Below, one piece after another: positions 60,677 through 63,454 of a DNA stretch of 63,454 nucleotides. The first letter of the stretch is position 1. Each line of letters starts with the position of its first letter. The notes beneath the pieces were generated by a model. The model worked only from the letters and a program-made list of their open reading frames with translations, searched no databases and was not told the DNA's origin. The translations under genes and the position numbers were made by a program. Source of the DNA: Halobacteriales archaeon (lineage in GTDB: Archaea > Halobacteriota > Halobacteria > Halobacteriales > SKSH01); NCBI GenBank assembly GCA_007118145.1, contig SKSD01000051.1:1-63454 (forward strand). The letters run 5' to 3'.

Positions 60677-62005
60677 TCACCGCGCCCGTAGTTGATCCAT
60701 ATGGTCGATCCTGCGCTGTAGGAGATCCGCCTTGCCGATATCGTGTCTGATACGCACACCTTCCCCGGCTGCTGAGAGTGCATCATCGGCGATCGATTCT
60801 GCGATTGCGATACTCGGGGCCAGTCCAACGACGGCGAACGACCGAGATGTCGTCGTGTAAATACCATCATCGCGCTCATCGACGCTTGCATAGAACAGCA
60901 ACGCCTCGCCACCGTCGTCTCGGTAGCGCTTGTTGACGGTAGCGATCGTCTGCTCGTCGACGGTCACCAGCGACCCGCTGGTCGGGTCAGTCGGATACCC
61001 CTCGGGGACGGCATACTTACAGACAGTCGCTCGAGGGCTGAAGACGAGCTGTGGGAGTGTGTCACCAGCTCGAGCGGCGGTAACTATCTCGAGGAAATCT
61101 GTCTCGAGGACTGGGAGCGTGTTCATCGCCTCGGGGTCACCAAACCGTGCATTGTACTCGACCACCTTTGGTCCATCTGCAGTCAGCATGAACTGCCCAT
61201 AGAGTACGCCCTTGTACGAATCGAGTGCAGTGACCGTTGCGTTGATGATATCGATGGCTGCATCGTACTCAGCATCGGTCATGAACGGAAGTGTCGCCTC
61301 GGGTGCACTGTAACTCCCCATCCCACCCGTATTCGGACCTTCGTCACCCTCGAAGGCGCGTTTGTGGTCCTGGACGGCCGGGGAGACGCGTATCGAACCG
61401 TTGGCGACGAACGCCTGCACGGTGAACTCCTCGCCGATGAGGCGCTCTTCGACGACCCACCCGTCATACGCAGCCTCGGTCATGTACTCGATAGCCTCGG
61501 CCTTCGAGAGTTGATCACCGGTGACACGAACCCCCTTGCCACCGGTTAACCCACGTGGTTTGACAGCGACATCGCCATCGTACGACTCGACGAAGTCGAT
61601 CGCATCGGCAGTATCGTCGAACGTCTTGAAGGTGGGGCATCCTGGGATATCGTTGTCATGCATGAACTCACGCTGCCACGCCTTGTCGGTCTCGATGCGA
61701 GCATCCGCACGACTCGGTGCGAATACGTAGACACCCATCCCATCGAGTGCATCTGAGACACCAGCCTCAAGCGGTGCCTCCGGCCCGATTACGGCGATGG
61801 TAGCATCGATCTCCTCGGCGATGGCGGTCACTCTCTCGACATCCGTCGCATCGTGCTCATGGAAGTCACTGGCCAGACGCACGATGCCGGGATTCCGGTT
61901 GCCTGCGATGGCATGCAGGGTATGTTCCACCTCGCTCGCAGCGATAGCCCGTGCGATGGCATGCTCGCGCCCACCACCACCCAGGAGTAAGACAGTCTCG
62001 CTCAT
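60677..62005 (-). CDS. purD: Phosphoribosylamine-glycine ligase (GAR synthetase)
   Basis: 442-aa ATP-grasp enzyme of the second purine step. LLLGGGGREHAIARAI opens the N-terminal domain, VAVKPRGLTGGKGV is the ATP lid, and QDHKRAFEGDEGPNTGGMGSYS-type core and VVEYNARFGDPE segments bind metal and ADP. The length is normal. It is convergent with mscS, whose stop lies 6 bp away. The other purine gene in the window, purM, is 21 kb away, so there is no pur operon here. Confidence 0.95.
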   Translation of the reverse strand: MSETVLLLGGGGREHAIARAIAASEVEHTLHAIAGNRNPGIVRLASDFHEHDATDVERVTAIAEEIDATIAVIGPEAPLEAGVSDALDGMGVYVFAPSRADARIETDKAWQREFMHDNDIPGCPTFKTFDDTADAIDFVESYDGDVAVKPRGLTGGKGVRVTGDQLSKAEAIEYMTEAAYDGWVVEERLIGEEFTVQAFVANGSIRVSPAVQDHKRAFEGDEGPNTGGMGSYSAPEATLPFMTDAEYDAAIDIINATVTALDSYKGVLYGQFMLTADGPKVVEYNARFGDPEAMNTLPVLETDFLEIVTAARAGDTLPQLVFSPRATVCKYAVPEGYPTDPTSGSLVTVDEQTIATVNKRYRDDGGEALLFYASVDERDDGIYTTTSRSFAVVGLAPSIAIAESIADDALSAAGEGVRIRHDIGKADLLQRRIDHMDQLRAR

Positions 62006-62115
62006 GGTCGAGATGCAACCGGCATATCGCGTAAAGGTTACCCTATCGAGTGATTCGTGTCATGATGCTGCCTCATGAGGTCATCGGTTAAGTGGCTCGC
62101 AGGGCAAAGACAGCT

Positions 62116-63454
62116 ATGGACCGACCGCATGTGCATCGAAACCGGCTCGATGGTGAGGCGAGTCCGTACCTGCAGGCACATGCAGATAATCCAGTCCACT
62201 GGCAGCCCTGGGACGAGCGTGCCCTTGAACATGCCAAGGATCGAGACGTGCCTATCTTCCTGTCGATCGGGTATGCCGCCTGTCACTGGTGTCACGTCAT
62301 GGCCGATGAGAGCTTCGATGATCCTGCGGTCGCTAAGGTACTCAATGAGTCGTTCGTCCCGATCAAGGTAGATCGCGAGGAACGTCCCGATCTCGATCAG
62401 TTCTATCAGACGGCGTGTCAGGTCACCTCAGGTCGTGGGGGGTGGCCACTCTCTGCCTGGTTGACACCCGATGGCAGGCCATTTCAGGTCGTCACCTACC
62501 TGCCTCGCCACCCTCGCGGTGGTATGCCGGGTTTCATCGAGGTGCTCGAACGGATCGACGAGCGATGGCGAACCAACCGAGCTGGTATCGAGGACCATGC
62601 TGATCGCGTCGTCGATGCGATCGAACGCGCCAACGATGCTTTTGGCGGCCAGCTGGAGGCGACCGGTGAGGTCTCCCTACTCGAAGATGGTGCACATGCG
62701 ATGCTCAGGTCGGTCGACTGGAGCCATGGTGGGTTCGAGTCAGACGGACCGAAGTTCCCTCAGGTGCCCCAACTGTCGCTATTGCTCAGCGCTTGGCAAC
62801 GCACCGGCCGTGAGCGCTACGGAGATGCCGTGCGACGCTCGCTCGATGCGATGGCCGATGGTGGCATGTACGATCACGTTGGAGGTGGCTTTCACCGTTA
62901 CTCGACCGATCCTGAGTGGCGAGTTCCCCACTTCGAGAAGATGACCTACGATAACGCCAGCCTCCTCGGCTTGTACGCCAAGGCAGCGGTCGCATTCGGC
63001 GATGACAGCTACCGTGATGTCGCACTGGAGACGGCCAGCTTCATGCAACGACAGCTCTACCATCCCGGTGGCGGGTGGTACTGCTCGCTTGATGCCGATA
63101 CGGACGGTGTTGAAGGGCTCACCTACCTCTGGACGGAGGATGAGCTGAGGGAGACTGTCGACGATCCGACCAGGTGCGACCTCATCGCCACGCGTTATGG
63201 CATCGAGGGTACGCCAGAGCTCGAAGGCGGCCACGTACTCATGTTAGCGACGTCGATGGAGGATCTCTCGGAATCGTTCGCCATGTCCACGTCGACGATC
63301 GAACATGAACTTCACCGTGGGCGGGAGGAACTCCTCGAGGCGAGACAGCAACGCCAACAGCCGGCACGCGATGAGAAGATACTCGCCAGCTGGTCTGGAT
63401 TGGCGGTGAGTGGGTTCGCCACCGCAGGGGCGATGCTCGGTGAGCCATCACTCA
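62116..63454 (+). CDS. Thioredoxin-fold/six-hairpin DUF255 protein (YyaL/SPATA20-like), 3' truncated
   Basis: About 446 residues are visible from the ATG at 62116, and the frame runs off the right edge. The N-terminal thioredoxin-like DUF255 domain has NPVHWQPWDERAL and the CxxC motif ACHWCHVM (Cys56/Cys59), then FVPIKVDREERPDLDQFYQ and GGWPLSAWLTPDG. The following region is helical and resembles glycoside-hydrolase-like six-hairpin barrels (GGGFHRYSTDPEW and HFEKMTYDNA motifs). The biochemical role of this widespread family is unsettled. The 110-bp gap before it holds its promoter region and purD's start. Confidence 0.92.
   Translation, partial: MDRPHVHRNRLDGEASPYLQAHADNPVHWQPWDERALEHAKDRDVPIFLSIGYAACHWCHVMADESFDDPAVAKVLNESFVPIKVDREERPDLDQFYQTACQVTSGRGGWPLSAWLTPDGRPFQVVTYLPRHPRGGMPGFIEVLERIDERWRTNRAGIEDHADRVVDAIERANDAFGGQLEATGEVSLLEDGAHAMLRSVDWSHGGFESDGPKFPQVPQLSLLLSAWQRTGRERYGDAVRRSLDAMADGGMYDHVGGGFHRYSTDPEWRVPHFEKMTYDNASLLGLYAKAAVAFGDDSYRDVALETASFMQRQLYHPGGGWYCSLDADTDGVEGLTYLWTEDELRETVDDPTRCDLIATRYGIEGTPELEGGHVLMLATSMEDLSESFAMSTSTIEHELHRGREELLEARQQRQQPARDEKILASWSGLAVSGFATAGAMLGEPSL

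Overview
The window looks like a chromosomal segment of a halophilic archaeon of the class Halobacteria. Proteins are strongly acidic, many genes start leaderless about 25-32 nt after a TATA-like box, and archaeal information-processing genes (proteasome alpha and beta, SBDS, RNase P Rnp2, Pelota, MBF1, Elp3, RtcB) sit beside haloarchaea-specific ones (halocyanin/cytochrome b6-like cluster, HalX response regulator, AglD/AglJ-type glycosyltransferases, DacZ). Base composition is moderate for the class and GATATC-rich; the genus cannot be named from the sequence alone. Most of the window is dense core genome. The visible mobile DNA is one IS200/IS605-type element and one intein.

Layout. 1-3.3 kb: truncated aldehyde dehydrogenase, phosphomevalonate decarboxylase, endonuclease III. 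3.3-9.3 kb: respiratory cluster with halocyanin, Rieske protein, cytochrome b6-like PetB, PetD and six small uncharacterised proteins, most of them membrane proteins. 9.4-19.5 kb (minus strand): AglD-like glycosyltransferase/flippase fusion, a slipin and its NfeD partner separated by a 1001-aa beta-helix surface protein, MetG, an XRE-CBS regulator with a palindromic operator, and a UPF0212 protein. 19.7-23.5 kb (plus): small membrane protein, proteasome beta, SAMHD1-like HD phosphohydrolase overlapping an amidohydrolase, universal stress protein. 23.5-26.1 kb: BirA, then the IS element (tnpA, tnpB with end hairpins).

26.2-29.2 kb (plus): TyrS, HalX response regulator, M29 aminopeptidase. 29.2-35.7 kb (minus): SBDS, PsmA, Rnp2, TpiA, MBF1, CDP-alcohol phosphatidyltransferase, adenylate-kinase-like NTPase, HisC, an eIF2B-fold protein. 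35.7-40.8 kb: RtcB split by a 472-aa intein, divergent PurM, MfnA. 40.9-46.7 kb: PpsA, Lhr-type helicase, an RNase Z-like hydrolase. 46.8-53.8 kb (minus): Pelota and RqcH/Rqc2 (ribosome rescue and quality control), Elp3, and a RecJ-like S1/OB/DHH protein with eroded catalytic motifs. 53.9-57.8 kb: UPF0173 hydrolase, OsmC-like, two small conserved proteins, a double VOC protein and two unrecognised proteins. 58.0-63.5 kb: AglJ-like glycosyltransferase, DacZ (c-di-AMP synthase) with an adjacent MscS channel, PurD, and a truncated thioredoxin-fold (DUF255) protein.

Themes: electron transport (petA/petB/petD with halocyanin); protein turnover and translation quality control (psmA, psmB, pelA, rqcH, SBDS); RNA processing (rtcB, rnp2, elp3); N-glycosylation (aglD, aglJ); purine synthesis (purM, purD); osmotic signalling (dacZ, mscS). 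No tRNA, rRNA or CRISPR array was found, and no intergenic stretch without a gene exceeds 300 bases.
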